A stretch of DNA of 64,000 nucleotides. It comes from an uncultured Roseicyclus sp. GTDB taxonomy: Bacteria; Pseudomonadota; Alphaproteobacteria; Rhodobacterales; Rhodobacteraceae. Made by a program: the position numbers and the translations under genes. The notes beneath the pieces are model-generated. The model was not told the origin of the DNA, did not search any database, and saw only the letters and a program-made list of their open reading frames with translations. Each line of letters starts with the position of its first letter. The stretch's first letter is position 1. The DNA lies in NCBI GenBank assembly GCA_947500415.1, contig CANMRT010000002.1, positions 558,001 to 622,000 on the forward strand, in the 5' to 3' direction. Below are positions 35,748 through 44,880 of the stretch, one piece after another.

Positions 35748-36416
35748 ATGAAAGACGGACCTGACATCGCCCGCATCGCCGCCCTGATCGGGGACCCTGC
35801 CCGTGCGAATATGCTGACCGCGTTGATGAGCGGGAAGGCCCTAACCGCGACCGAACTGGCGCGCGAAGCCGGGGTGACGGCGCAGACGGCGTCGAGCCAT
35901 ATCGGGAAGTTGCAGGCCGGCGGGCTGGTCGCGGAGCAGCGGCAGGGGCGGCATAAATATGTGTCGCTGGCCAATGATGATGTGGGCCGCGTGTTGGAGG
36001 CGCTTATGGGTGTGGCCGCCGGGGCCGGGCATCTACGGACGCGCACGGGGCCGCGCGATGATGCGCTGCGCCATGCGCGGGTGTGCTACAACCACCTGGC
36101 CGGGCATCGCGGGACGCAGATGTATGACGGTCTGGTCGCGGGCGGGCATTTGGTGGGTGAGACCCTTTCCGAAAGCGGTGAAGCGCTGGTGCGAGAGCTG
36201 GGGGTGGATCTGGAGGCGTTGCGCAAAGGGCGTGCGCCGCTGTGCCGGGACTGTTTGGATTGGAGCGAGCGGCGGGCGCATCTGGCCGGGAGCTTAGGGC
36301 GCGCGTTGCTGACCCGGTTCGAGGCGCTGGGATGGGCCGCGTGCGATCCAAACAGTCGCGCAGTACGATTTTCGGATAAGGGGGCTGCGGCCTTTGACAG
36401 CTTATTCGCCAGGTGA
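35748..36416 (+). CDS. ArsR family transcriptional regulator (C-terminally extended)
   Basis: A 222-residue protein. Residues about 8-90 form the ArsR winged HTH (LIGDPARANMLTALMSGKALTATELAREAGVTAQTASSHIGKL). The extended C-terminal half contains ARVCYNHLAGHRGTQMYDGL and APLCRDCLDWSERRAHLAG, with Cys/His residues that could bind a ligand or metal. This long form is common in proteobacteria and is usually not arsenic-responsive. Divergent from the NIPSNAP-VOC-ABM operon. Confidence 0.88.
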   Translation: MKDGPDIARIAALIGDPARANMLTALMSGKALTATELAREAGVTAQTASSHIGKLQAGGLVAEQRQGRHKYVSLANDDVGRVLEALMGVAAGAGHLRTRTGPRDDALRHARVCYNHLAGHRGTQMYDGLVAGGHLVGETLSESGEALVRELGVDLEALRKGRAPLCRDCLDWSERRAHLAGSLGRALLTRFEALGWAACDPNSRAVRFSDKGAAAFDSLFAR

Positions 36417-36430
36417 GTCTGGTTGGTGCT

Positions 36431-36458
36431 TTGACCAGCCTACCTCATGCAAGATAAT
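36431..36458 (+). promoter_or_regulatory. Sigma-70-type promoter candidate
   Basis: TTGACC (36431-36436), a 16-bp spacer and GATAAT (36453-36458), each one mismatch from consensus. It lies just after the arsR-type gene and would start an RNA near 36465. Confidence 0.5.
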
Positions 36459-36464
36459 TATAGC

Positions 36465-36625
36465 GCCTTAGACCGAAATGTGGCATATATGTCCGTGACA
36501 CTCCAAGATATGCCCGGTTTGATCGATCCGCGCGCAGCATATTGAAGGTGCACCTCGTACGTGCTGACGGACCCTTCGGGCACCCCGTGTCAGAGACCGC
36601 CCTGTGGCTCGCGCAGGGCGGTTTT
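36465..36625 (+). ncRNA. Candidate small RNA of about 160 nt
   Basis: There is no coding frame. The span is bounded by a good promoter and an intrinsic terminator. Internal pairing includes GGCATAT...ATATGCC (36483-36518 region) and GTGCTGACGG...CGTGTCAG-type stems around 36560-36595. Length and bounds fit a stand-alone sRNA; no known family is recognised. It could instead be the long 3' UTR of the arsR-type gene. Confidence 0.4.
36596..36625 (+). terminator. Rho-independent terminator, plus strand
   Basis: ACCGCCCTG (36596-36604) pairs with CAGGGCGGT (36614-36622), 9-nt loop, followed by TTTTC. Confidence 0.75.
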
Positions 36626-36657
36626 CTGTGAACCCCCTGAAATCCTGTGAAATACGT

Positions 36658-37170
36658 CTATTCGGCAGCTGTGACCGGCGCCATCGCGGCCAGCAGTTGA
36701 TCGAGCCGCTGGTAGGAGGCTTCCATCCCTGCGGTCATGTTTTGTTGCAAGACAAGCTCTCGCGTATTGGCGTCCGGGTAGATGATCCGGGTGATGACAC
36801 GAGTGCCGCCGGCGACGTCATGAAAGACGACGGTGTTTTCGGTGGCATCCGCCATGGGCTTGCCGGGATCGCCCTGATGGAAGCTTTGCCGATCCACCAT
36901 AAGGCTGTGGGGGCGCACGGTAATGTAGTCGCCAATACAGCCGAACGCCGCGCCGGTTTGCGGATGACGCCAGCCCCATTCGTAGCGCCCGCCGGTGCGT
37001 GCATCTATGTGGCAACGATCCATGCGCCAGCCCGGAGGCCCCAAAAGCCAGCGCTGCAACAGCGCGGGTTTGGTGAAGCTTGCCCAGATCAACGGCCTGT
37101 CGCCTGAAAAGTCGCGCGTGACCTTCAGCGCATCTGTGCCTTCACGTTTCGCAATTAACGGAGCCTGCAC
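36658..37170 (-). CDS. SRPBCC / AHSA1-like protein
   Basis: A 170-residue Bet v1-fold protein. SGDRPLIWASFTKPALLQRWLLGPPGW, GGRYEWGWRHP and the closing GMEASYQRLDQLLAAM match the AHSA1 pattern. This subgroup is often paired with ArsR regulators, and the ArsR gene lies 240 bp away on the other strand. No enzymatic role is known. Confidence 0.87.
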   Translation of the reverse strand: MQAPLIAKREGTDALKVTRDFSGDRPLIWASFTKPALLQRWLLGPPGWRMDRCHIDARTGGRYEWGWRHPQTGAAFGCIGDYITVRPHSLMVDRQSFHQGDPGKPMADATENTVVFHDVAGGTRVITRIIYPDANTRELVLQQNMTAGMEASYQRLDQLLAAMAPVTAAE

Positions 37171-37329
37171 CGGCGACCCTCCTGATCCAACGGACGGCCC
37201 TTTTGGCCGAATATGTAGCTTTTACAGGCCTCGGCCTATGAATCAGTTAACGCGTCATCGCGAAAATCCGCGGGAATGTAAAAAAGATTTACTTTACCCC
37301 TTGCCCCGCCGCGCCGCTATCCCATATGA

Positions 37330-37344
37330 GTTAATGTGATTAAC
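37330..37344. promoter_or_regulatory. GTTAAT-GTG-ATTAAC palindrome upstream of DUF2852 gene
   Basis: A perfect 6-3-6 inverted repeat 40 bp before the ATG at 37385, likely near the promoter. A second inverted pair GAATGTAAA (37274-37282) / TTTACATTC (37346-37354) surrounds it. TTAA-type spacing also resembles, but does not match, the CtrA consensus. Confidence 0.4.
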
Positions 37345-37384
37345 ATTTACATTCACAGCAACACAGAAACCAAGGAGACAGAGC

Positions 37385-37798
37385 ATGACCACCACAACCG
37401 CCCCCGCCATAACCGCTGAGGCCCAGGGCTGGTTCAGCAAAGCGGAAAACTGGCTTGATGCCCGTGGCAAAGGCGCATGGATCGCCGCCATGGTGTTGGG
37501 CTTCATCTTTTTCTGGCCAATTGGTCTTGCCCTTCTGGCCTATATGATCTGGAGCAAACGCATGTTCAACGGGTCCTGTTCGTCCCGCCGTAGCGCCCAT
37601 CGCGGGCACAAATTCCGCACCTCTGGCAACAGCGCCTTCGACTCCTACAAGGCCGATACGCTGCGCCGCCTCGAAGATGAGCAAGAAGCGTTCGAGAGCT
37701 TCCTGAACCGTCTGCGCGAAGCCAAGGACAAGCAGGAATTCGACCAGTTCATGGACGACCGCAAAAAAGCCGGAGATGCCGAAGAGGCCTCTGCGTGA
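37385..37798 (+). CDS. DUF2852 family membrane protein (first of a tandem pair)
   Basis: A 137-residue protein with one membrane-spanning region (GAWIAAMVLGFIFFWPIGLALLAYMIW) and a cytoplasmic tail with the DUF2852 hallmark GNSAFDSYKADTLRRLEDEQ and FDQFMDDR. The family is widespread in Rhizobiales and Rhodobacterales; function unknown. GGAG precedes the ATG. A paralogue with the same tail follows after 82 bp. Confidence 0.85.
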   Translation: MTTTTAPAITAEAQGWFSKAENWLDARGKGAWIAAMVLGFIFFWPIGLALLAYMIWSKRMFNGSCSSRRSAHRGHKFRTSGNSAFDSYKADTLRRLEDEQEAFESFLNRLREAKDKQEFDQFMDDRKKAGDAEEASA

Positions 37799-37880
37799 TA
37801 AACTGGCCGGGCCCGCGCGCTGCGTTGGCCCGGCCTTTTCGCAACCCATGCGCCCAACGACGCGCCCAAGGACAGTAGAT

Positions 37881-38315
37881 ATGCCAGATCACAGCACGCC
37901 CCCCGCCCCGCGCATCTCGACCCCGGTTCAGGTCATGTCGATCCTGCTTTATGCGGGCTTCGCGATCTCGGTCTCGATCGTCACGATGGCGATGTTCGGA
38001 CAGATCGGCATCCTTCTGGCGCTGTTCTTTGCCTGGCAGTGGGGCCGCATTCCGGCGGTAAGTGGACGCTTCACGCTGGAGACCGGCGTGGCCGCCTTGC
38101 GCCCCGATGTGCCGAGCGAAGCCGAGCGGCCCACTGGCAACAGCAGTTTTGACGCCTACCGCGCGACGCTTCTGGATCGGCTGGAAAAGGAACAGGGCCA
38201 GTTTGAAGGCTTCCTGGACCGGCTTCGCGACGCCAAGGACAAGCACGAGTTCGATCAATTCATGGATGACCGCGCGCGCGAGCAACGCCGTGCGGCCCTG
38301 CCCGCCGAGGCCTGA
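37881..38315 (+). CDS. DUF2852-like membrane protein (second of the pair)
   Basis: A 144-residue protein with a hydrophobic N-terminal half (VMSILLYAGFAISVSIVTMAMF, IGILLALFFAW) and the same tail as its neighbour (GNSSFDAYRATLLDRLEKEQ ... DKHEFDQFMDDR). The shared tail and differing membrane part indicate an old duplication. The ATG at 37881 is chosen over an upstream in-frame ATG that overlaps the preceding gene. Confidence 0.8.
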   Translation: MPDHSTPPAPRISTPVQVMSILLYAGFAISVSIVTMAMFGQIGILLALFFAWQWGRIPAVSGRFTLETGVAALRPDVPSEAERPTGNSSFDAYRATLLDRLEKEQGQFEGFLDRLRDAKDKHEFDQFMDDRAREQRRAALPAEA

Positions 38316-38436
38316 ACACTCTCCCCAAGGGACGCCCCCCGCCCCGCAGGCCACGGCCCGCGCGCATGCTGCATCCTGTCCTTCCCCTTGGATGCGGCGT
38401 GCGCGCCACCCCTTTTCAACGGAACCTTTGATCCCC

Positions 38437-38880
38437 ATGTCCACATCAATGACCCATCTGCCTGACCCGAACTATGACGCCGCCTACTACGATGGCGTGC
38501 TACCCAAGCGCTTCTTCGCCTGGGTGATCGACGCGGCCCTTGTCTTTGCGGCGATGGTCTTGCTGAGCATCTTCACTGTCGGCATCGTTTTTGTGCTGTG
38601 GATTCCAATCCATTTCGCGCTGGCGTTGCTGTACCGTTGGGCAACCATCAAGGCCCAATCGGCCACCTTCGGTATGCGCGTGATGGCGATCGAGTTGCGG
38701 GGTCCTACAGGCCAACGATTGACGGACAAGGAAGCCGGATTGCACTCGCTGGTGTTCTTGGTCGGCGCGACTTTCCTAGTCGTGCAATTCATCTCCATGG
38801 GGATGATGATCGCGCGGCCCTTGAACCGCGGTTTGGCCGATGAGGTCACAGGCGCGGTGATGATCAACCGCCCGGCCTGA
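38437..38880 (+). CDS. RDD family membrane protein
   Basis: A 147-residue protein. The RDD motif is YDGVLPKRFFAWVIDAALVF with the Arg and Asp residues in place, followed by two more hydrophobic segments and QSATFGMRVMAIELRG. RDD proteins have been linked to Na+ or small-molecule transport in a few cases. It follows the DUF2852 pair by 121 bp. Confidence 0.87.
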   Translation: MSTSMTHLPDPNYDAAYYDGVLPKRFFAWVIDAALVFAAMVLLSIFTVGIVFVLWIPIHFALALLYRWATIKAQSATFGMRVMAIELRGPTGQRLTDKEAGLHSLVFLVGATFLVVQFISMGMMIARPLNRGLADEVTGAVMINRPA

Positions 38881-38968
38881 CCCGCGTACCCTTAACCCTT
38901 TTTGAGAAATCTGTTGCGGGCAAGCCCCTTATCTTGCACCCTATTTTCGAACAATTGGACGCTTCTTG

Positions 38969-39790
38969 ATGCGCCATACACTGCCCATTGCGCCGCAATT
39001 CTATGTGACGGCTCCTCAGTCCTGCCCGTATCTTGACGGGCGGAGGGAGCGGAAGTTGTTCACTGCGCTGCAGGGGGATCAGGCCGAAAAGCTAAACAAT
39101 TCGCTGTCGAAACAGGGCTTTCGCCGGTCGCAGAATGTGCTTTATCGGCCGTCGTGCACCGATTGCGCGGCCTGCCTTTCGGCGCGGATCCGGGTGGCGG
39201 ATTTCGCCCCCAAACGCGGCCACCGACGGATCGCCAAACGCAACGAACACTTGATGCGCAACCCACGCTCAGCCTGGGCCACGGAAGAGCAATATGCGCT
39301 GTTCCGCAGCTACCTGGATGCGCGCCATGCGGCAGGTGGCATGGCGGATATGGATGTCTTCGAATTCGCCGCGATGATCGAGGAAACGCCGGTCCGCACC
39401 CGGGTGATCGAATACCGTGATCCCAATGCGGAAGAAGACCTCGCCGCCGTGTGCCTGACCGATATTCTCGATGATGGCTTGAGCCTGGTTTATTCCTTCT
39501 TCGCGCCTGAGTTGCAGAAGAACTCGCTCGGGACCTACGTGATCCTCGACCACATCGCGCTCGCGATTGAGGCGGGCCTTCCGTACGTCTACCTCGGCTA
39601 CTGGGTGCCGGGCAGTGACAAGATGGGCTACAAGGCCAGCTTCCCCGCGCTTGAAGTCTACGTGAACGGCCAGTGGCAGAACATCGGCGCGCCTGAGGAC
39701 TACTCGACCCAGACCCACCCGCTGTCGACCGACCCGATTGCGCAGCAGGTGGCCCAGATCACCCTTCCGGATTTGCGCGGCGATACGTGA
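38969..39790 (+). CDS. bpt: Aspartate/glutamate leucyltransferase (Bpt)
   Basis: A 273-residue aminoacyl-tRNA-protein transferase that adds Leu to proteins with N-terminal Asp or Glu, marking them for ClpAP via the N-end rule. [16 protein letters not shown] near the start and [17 protein letters not shown] with two Cys pairs are family hallmarks; [18 protein letters not shown] is the catalytic-core signature. The ATG at 38969 follows a TTG in frame. Confidence 0.93.
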   Translation: MRHTLPIAPQFYVTAPQSCPYLDGRRERKLFTALQGDQAEKLNNSLSKQGFRRSQNVLYRPSCTDCAACLSARIRVADFAPKRGHRRIAKRNEHLMRNPRSAWATEEQYALFRSYLDARHAAGGMADMDVFEFAAMIEETPVRTRVIEYRDPNAEEDLAAVCLTDILDDGLSLVYSFFAPELQKNSLGTYVILDHIALAIEAGLPYVYLGYWVPGSDKMGYKASFPALEVYVNGQWQNIGAPEDYSTQTHPLSTDPIAQQVAQITLPDLRGDT

Positions 39791-40185
39791 GGCTGACGCT
39801 CGTCACGCTTTTGGTGCCGAGCTACGAGGCGGGCATCGCCTTTTTCGTCAACGGCCTGGAGTGGACGCTGACCAGTGATGAGAATCAAGGCCGCAAACGC
39901 TGGGTCACTGTTTCGCCCAGCGCGCCCTCTACGGATCCCCACGTGTCCCAAGCGCAGATCCTCCTCTCCGTGCCCACGTCTGACGATCAGCGCGCGGCCG
40001 TGGGCGCGCAGACCGGCGGCCGCGTGGGGTTCTTTCTGCAAACGGATGATTTCGCCCGTGACGCGGCCCGGATCGAAGCCGCTGGCGGCACTCTGATCGA
40101 GACGCCCCGCGAAGAGAGCTACGGCACCGTCGCCCAATGGCGCGACCCCTGGGGCAACCTGTGGGATTTGATCGAACCGGCCTGA
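39787..40185 (+). CDS. VOC family protein
   Basis: A 132-residue glyoxalase-fold protein beginning with GTG that overlaps the bpt stop by 4 bp (GTGA). [23 protein letters not shown] starts the first module and [20 protein letters not shown] ends the second. Activity unknown. The overlap shows co-translation with bpt. Confidence 0.86.
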   Translation: MRLTLVTLLVPSYEAGIAFFVNGLEWTLTSDENQGRKRWVTVSPSAPSTDPHVSQAQILLSVPTSDDQRAAVGAQTGGRVGFFLQTDDFARDAARIEAAGGTLIETPREESYGTVAQWRDPWGNLWDLIEPA

Positions 40186-40227
40186 TCCCGCCCCGTTCCG
40201 ACATCCACGCCCGTCTTCCATGTGCCC

Positions 40228-40285
40228 GAAATATATTCGGGGTGAATTGCCGTCTCTGACGGCAAGAGGGGGCAGACAGCCCCCT
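40228..40285 (+). repeat. Two-hairpin intergenic element, copy 1
   Basis: AAATATATTCGGGG is followed by TTGCCGTC-TCT-GACGGCAA (40247-40265) and then AGGGGGC-AGACA-GCCCCCT (40267-40285). A closely matching layout occurs at 62159-62219. It lies between the VOC gene and the transporter operon, just before a separate terminator. Confidence 0.6.
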
Positions 40286-40300
40286 CCCCCGGTGCATAAA

Positions 40301-40326
40301 AAAAGGGGCCCGCAGGGGCCCCTTTT
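40301..40326. terminator. Bidirectional rho-independent terminator
   Basis: AAAAGGGGCCC / GGGCCCCTTTT with a 4-nt loop, between the convergent VOC and TRAP genes; T runs on both strands. Confidence 0.85.
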
Positions 40327-40350
40327 GGATATGCGCAATCGCTGTGAGGA

Positions 40351-42708
40351 TCAGTTCGGAAGCAGGTCCGGAACAATCGTCACGATCCCGGGGAAGAGCC
40401 ATAGAAGCGCTAACCCCAAAACCTGGATGCCGACGAACGGCAGCACCCCGCGGTAGATGTGGCCCGTTGTCACCGACTTCGGTGCAACCCCGCGCAGGTA
40501 GAACAGCGCAAAGCCGAAGGGCGGCGTCAGGAACGAGGTCTGCAGGTTCACCGCAATCATGATCGTCACCCATTTCGGATCCAACGTGCCGCCATAGATG
40601 ACCGGCCCCACAATCGGGATCACGATGTAGATGATCTCAAGGAAATCCAGAACGAAGCCCAGAATGAACAGGATCAGCATCACCAGTAAGAAGACGACCA
40701 TCTCATTGTCGAAGGCCCTCAGGAATTGCTGAATGTAGTGCTCGCCCCCGAAGGAGATCAGGACAAGGTTCAGCAGCTGCGAGCCGATGAGGATGGTGAA
40801 GACCATACTCGTGACCTTCGCCGTTTCTCGCACCACCGGTGAGAGGACCGAGGTTCGGAACAAAACGTAGCAGCCGTAGAGCAGACCGAAGAAGGCGAAG
40901 TGGTAGGCGATCTGAGCGATGATGTAGGCGACCCAATCCTGGAACGGCACCTCGGCGCGGGTGATGCGCAGATCGAAGTTCACGCCCGCCAGGATCATGA
41001 TCACCACCGCGAAGCTGGCCCAGATGATGATCTTCGAAAGCCCATCCTCTTCCTTCAGCTTGCGGTAAGCCGCGAGCATGATGGCCCCTGCCGCGCCAAG
41101 TGCTGCAGCCGGTGTGGGGTTGGTAATGCCGCCAAGGATCGAGCCAAGCACGGCCACGATCAGAACCAGTGGTGGGAAGACTACCCGCAGAAGTTCGTTC
41201 TGCGACAGCCGCCCCATCGCCGCGCGACACCCATACAGGGCCGCCGCAATCGGGATAGCCAGGATCAGCATCGTGTTGCCCGATGATGTCGTGGGCGCGA
41301 TGAACAGGATGTCCGCCAGCAGGGCCGCGACCAGACCCAGCCCGCCGATGATCAGCGGTGTGGGGCTGGAGGAAGGTGAAATGCCGCGCGCGATGATCAG
41401 GATCAGGCCAAGCAGCGTCACTACAACTGCCACACCGACACCGATGGGCGCGATGTTACCGGCTGCGGCGGCACGCGCCTCAACCAATTCTTCCTCGGTC
41501 AACTCAACTGCGCCACCGTCGTCGCCGGCCTCAGCCTGGGCCGCGGCCTGTGCTGAGGCTTCATCCCAGACGGATTGGCCGTGCAGTTCGATCATCGCGG
41601 CTTGGCATTGCTCGGACACATTGGTCCGCAAGCTGGGGCCAGCCTCACGCTCAGCATAATCGGAGACCGTTACGGTCTGGCCACCGACCACCCCCCCCAT
41701 ACCGCCCACGACCATCGCAAGGATCAGAGCAACAGGGGCAAAGAGGTACCACAGCAGGGCTTCATTGCGGGTGACAGCTTCGCCGCCCGACGCGTCGCCC
41801 ATTTGCACCGGCGGTGCGGAAGATGGACGGACCAGCGCGAAGCCAAAGGCGTAGGCCCCATAGAGGAAGGCCAGGAACAGGCCCGGCAGAAGTGCGGCTT
41901 GGAAGAGCGTGCCGACGGACAGAACCGCAGGCTCACCCAGGAAGGTCAAAGCATCGGAACAGCCCGCAAGCTGCGCGCGGGTTTCCTGACCCGTGGCGTA
42001 GAGATCGCCCACAAGCGTTCCGAGCAGAACGATCACGATGGACGGCGGGATAATCTGCCCCAAGGTGCCTGACGCTGCGATCACACCCGTGGCAAGCTCG
42101 GGCGAGTAGTTGTTGCGCAGCATGGTCGGCAGGGCCAGCAGCCCCATGGTCACAACAGTCGCGCCAACGATGCCGGTGGAGGCCGCAAGGAATGCGCCCA
42201 CGATCACGATGGAGACGGCCAGACCGCCGGGCAGCGGGCCAAAGACGCGCGCCATGGTGGTCAGAAGATCCTCGGCGATGCGCGAGCGTTCCAAGGTGAT
42301 GCCCATCATCACGAACATGGCGACGGCCAACAGTGTCTCGATGGACTGGCCAGCAATCACACGCTCGTTCATTCGGTTGACGATAAAGGACAGGTTGCGG
42401 TCCATCGCCTGTTCCCAGCCGCCGGGGAACAGATGTTCCTCTATTCGCGGCAATTCGGGGTATCGGAAGGTGGATATCGCGTCGCGCGCCACGCCCTCGG
42501 CCACAAGCGCCCCATATTCAGCGGAGGAGGTGTCGATCGCCTGGTGGATTAGGAGACCAGAGCTGTCGAGCGCTGCGATGATCGCAAACGAGATGATGCC
42601 CGCGCCGCCAATGGAAAAGGCCACCGGAAAGCCCGTCATGATCCCTGCGAAGAGCGTCAGGAAGACGATAATCAGACCGATCTCGACCCCATCCAAACCG
42701 AATAGCAT
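40351..42708 (-). CDS. TRAP transporter large permease (expanded DctM)
   Basis: A 785-residue protein with many transmembrane helices. The DctM core is seen in VEIGLIIVFLTLFAGIMTGFPVAFSIG, IGQIIPPSIVIVLLG-like and VNLQTSFLTPPFGFALFYLRG segments. It is nearly twice the length of a usual DctM (about 430): a hydrophilic stretch around residues 360-430 and extra helices to about 560 split the domain. Such long forms are known in Rhodobacterales. The TRAP complex imports an organic acid or related solute with Na+. Confidence 0.9.
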   Translation of the reverse strand: MLFGLDGVEIGLIIVFLTLFAGIMTGFPVAFSIGGAGIISFAIIAALDSSGLLIHQAIDTSSAEYGALVAEGVARDAISTFRYPELPRIEEHLFPGGWEQAMDRNLSFIVNRMNERVIAGQSIETLLAVAMFVMMGITLERSRIAEDLLTTMARVFGPLPGGLAVSIVIVGAFLAASTGIVGATVVTMGLLALPTMLRNNYSPELATGVIAASGTLGQIIPPSIVIVLLGTLVGDLYATGQETRAQLAGCSDALTFLGEPAVLSVGTLFQAALLPGLFLAFLYGAYAFGFALVRPSSAPPVQMGDASGGEAVTRNEALLWYLFAPVALILAMVVGGMGGVVGGQTVTVSDYAEREAGPSLRTNVSEQCQAAMIELHGQSVWDEASAQAAAQAEAGDDGGAVELTEEELVEARAAAAGNIAPIGVGVAVVVTLLGLILIIARGISPSSSPTPLIIGGLGLVAALLADILFIAPTTSSGNTMLILAIPIAAALYGCRAAMGRLSQNELLRVVFPPLVLIVAVLGSILGGITNPTPAAALGAAGAIMLAAYRKLKEEDGLSKIIIWASFAVVIMILAGVNFDLRITRAEVPFQDWVAYIIAQIAYHFAFFGLLYGCYVLFRTSVLSPVVRETAKVTSMVFTILIGSQLLNLVLISFGGEHYIQQFLRAFDNEMVVFLLVMLILFILGFVLDFLEIIYIVIPIVGPVIYGGTLDPKWVTIMIAVNLQTSFLTPPFGFALFYLRGVAPKSVTTGHIYRGVLPFVGIQVLGLALLWLFPGIVTIVPDLLPN

Positions 42709-42781
42709 GGTTTTCGTCCCTTATACGTGCGCCCGTCGTGGGGCGCTTTGTGTCATTGGTGCGCGTGTGGAGGTCGCGTCA

Positions 42782-43681
42782 TTAATGGGCGGCAGCGGCG
42801 GCTTCGGCGGTTTCATCGCCAAGCACATCCTTGTCGACGTATTTGCCTTCGCTCTCCGGCCCTTCGAGCCATTCGAGGTAGGAGCGCCAGAAGAAGGCCA
42901 TCGCTTGCAGGAAGACCAGCACGCAGAAGGCCACGAGCAGGATCTTGAACAGGAAGTAGGCGTTGAAGCCGTTGGGGCTGAAGCCGATGGTCTCAACGTT
43001 CCAGCGCAGCACGCGGGCCTGCATCAGCATCCGATCCAGCTCCACCGATGCGGAGGGACCGGGCACGACGAGGTGACGCCACATGAAGAACCAGGCGTAC
43101 ATGTAGGTCAGCACAATGGCAGGCATCATGAAGATGATTGAACACACCATGTCGATCATGCGTTTGGTGCGGAACTTCACGGCGGAGTAGACCAGATCGA
43201 CGCGCACATGGCCGCCCTGCACAAAGGTGTAAGAGACGCAGAGGCAAACGATGATGGCGTTGTAGAGCTTAAGCCCCTCACCCCACCAGCTGAGGTCTTG
43301 CACAAAGGCCGTGCCAAACGGCCCAAGCTGGATTTCGGCCACACGGAAGATGCGCTGCAGAAAGACGATCATGACTTGTTGCAACACCATCAGGAGGCCC
43401 GCCCAGGCGGCAATGCGTCCCATCAAGTTGGCGAAGGCTTCAAGGCCCCGCACACAGCCCCACAGGATCTCGCGCTTCCAGGCCATGCCGAGCGCGGTGA
43501 TCACCAGGAAAACGGTAAAGACGGCGAAGAACAACTCGACCGAGCCGCCGTAATAGATGAAGCGGGCCAGTGCCTCTGGATTGCTCCAGTTCAGCCAGTC
43601 GCCCGGGTTCGTGATCGCAAGAAACAGATGGTACGGCGCAAGCGCAAAGTTTTGCAGCACCCAAAGGATAAACTCGCCCAT
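42782..43681 (-). CDS. TRAP transporter small permease (DctQ type)
   Basis: A 299-residue membrane protein; four core helices plus extra N- and C-terminal segments, longer than the usual 160-200. MFLQAMAFFWRSYLEWLEG-like C-terminus and QGGHVRVDLVYSAVKFRTKRMIDM support DctQ. It pairs with the large permease 73 bp downstream. An acidic tail ends the protein. Confidence 0.87.
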   Translation of the reverse strand: MGEFILWVLQNFALAPYHLFLAITNPGDWLNWSNPEALARFIYYGGSVELFFAVFTVFLVITALGMAWKREILWGCVRGLEAFANLMGRIAAWAGLLMVLQQVMIVFLQRIFRVAEIQLGPFGTAFVQDLSWWGEGLKLYNAIIVCLCVSYTFVQGGHVRVDLVYSAVKFRTKRMIDMVCSIIFMMPAIVLTYMYAWFFMWRHLVVPGPSASVELDRMLMQARVLRWNVETIGFSPNGFNAYFLFKILLVAFCVLVFLQAMAFFWRSYLEWLEGPESEGKYVDKDVLGDETAEAAAAAH

Positions 43682-43746
43682 GGTCTGGTCCCCGGTCTAC
43701 GGTTCGGCCTGAGGTCAGGCGCCCGTTCTATCGTGTGAATTCATAT

Positions 43747-43774
43747 GCTTCGCCCGACGATAGCCGGGCGAAGC
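43747..43774 (-). terminator. 10-bp hairpin between dctP and dctQ
   Basis: GCTTCGCCCG / CGGGCGAAGC with an 8-nt loop, 20 bp after the dctP stop. No T run follows on the minus strand, so it is likely an mRNA-stabilising or read-through-limiting hairpin, which would favour more binding protein than permease. A firm terminator is not claimed. Confidence 0.5.
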
Positions 43775-43794
43775 GAATGCGACTTTGCGAAGGA

Positions 43795-44880
43795 TCAACC
43801 GGCGTTAACGCGGTTACGCTGATCCATGTAGTTGCCGTCGGCGAGGTCGAACCACGACGCCGATTCTGCCATCGACGAGAAATACGACTCAGCGATTTCT
43901 GCGTAGATCGGATCGCCCATGTTCTCTTCGCGAACCTCTGCGGCGGCAGCGCCGAAGGCATCCCACACGTCATCAGGGAATTCGCGAGTCTGAACACCAG
44001 CTTCCTGCAGACGGGCCAGAGCGGCACCATTTTCAGCAAGCGTCAGCGACAGGTTGTCGGAGTGAACGGCACGCGTCACGGTGTCGACCAACAGCTGCTG
44101 CTGCGGGGTCAGCGATTCGAACACGTCGTTGTTGAACGACAGCGTCAGAACCGAGCCCGGCTCGTGGAAGCCAGAGGTGTAGTAGAGGTTGGTGACTTCC
44201 TGGAAGCCCATCCGCTCGTCCGCGTAGGGACCGATCCACTCAGCACCGTCGATTTGACCGGACGAGAGAGCCTGGTAGATTTCGCCGCCGGGGATGTTCT
44301 GGACCGATGCGCCGAGGCGACCGAGAACCTGACCACCCTGACCGGGCATACGGAAGCGAAGACCCTGGAGGTCTTCTGCCGAGTTGATCTCGGTGTTGAA
44401 CCAGCCGCCGGGCTGCATTGCGGTACAACCGCACGCGAAGGAGCGCAGGTTGAACAGGGATGCGAGGTTGTTGTGATGCTCGTGACCACCGCGATGGTAG
44501 TACCAGTTGTTGAATTCCTGACCGGTCATGCCGAAAGGCACGGAGGTGAAGAAGGCAAACGCCGGGTGCTGGTTGAGGAAGTAGTAATCTGCCGAGTGGT
44601 AGATGTCGGCCTGACCGGACGACACGGCGTCGAACACTTCGAACGCACCCACGAGGGAGCCTGCAGGCATCTTCTGGATGGTCAGCTGACCGTCCGTCAG
44701 GGCCGTGATGCGATCTGCTGCGAGCTGAGCCGCGTCGTCAAAGATTGCAAACCCGTCAGGCACCGAGGTGACCATGGTCAGGGTGCGGTTGCCCTGCGCG
44801 TAGGCAGGTGCGGCCAGCGTTGTGGAAGCCGCGGCTGCACCACCGATTGCGGATGTGCGCAGGAATGAACGTCGATCCAT
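43795..44880 (-). CDS. TRAP transporter substrate-binding protein (DctP/SmoM type)
   Basis: A 361-residue protein with a Tat signal (DRRSFLRTSAIGG, cleavage after AYA). The mature part has the DctP fold: LTMVTSVPDGFAIF, AGSLVGAFEVFDAVSSGQADI and LRFRMPGQGGQVLGRLGASVQNIPGGEIYQALSSGQIDGAEW. The DctP7/SmoM-like character suggests a keto acid or sugar-acid-like ligand. First gene of the three-gene transporter operon. Confidence 0.92.
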   Translation of the reverse strand: MDRRSFLRTSAIGGAAAASTTLAAPAYAQGNRTLTMVTSVPDGFAIFDDAAQLAADRITALTDGQLTIQKMPAGSLVGAFEVFDAVSSGQADIYHSADYYFLNQHPAFAFFTSVPFGMTGQEFNNWYYHRGGHEHHNNLASLFNLRSFACGCTAMQPGGWFNTEINSAEDLQGLRFRMPGQGGQVLGRLGASVQNIPGGEIYQALSSGQIDGAEWIGPYADERMGFQEVTNLYYTSGFHEPGSVLTLSFNNDVFESLTPQQQLLVDTVTRAVHSDNLSLTLAENGAALARLQEAGVQTREFPDDVWDAFGAAAAEVREENMGDPIYAEIAESYFSSMAESASWFDLADGNYMDQRNRVNAG

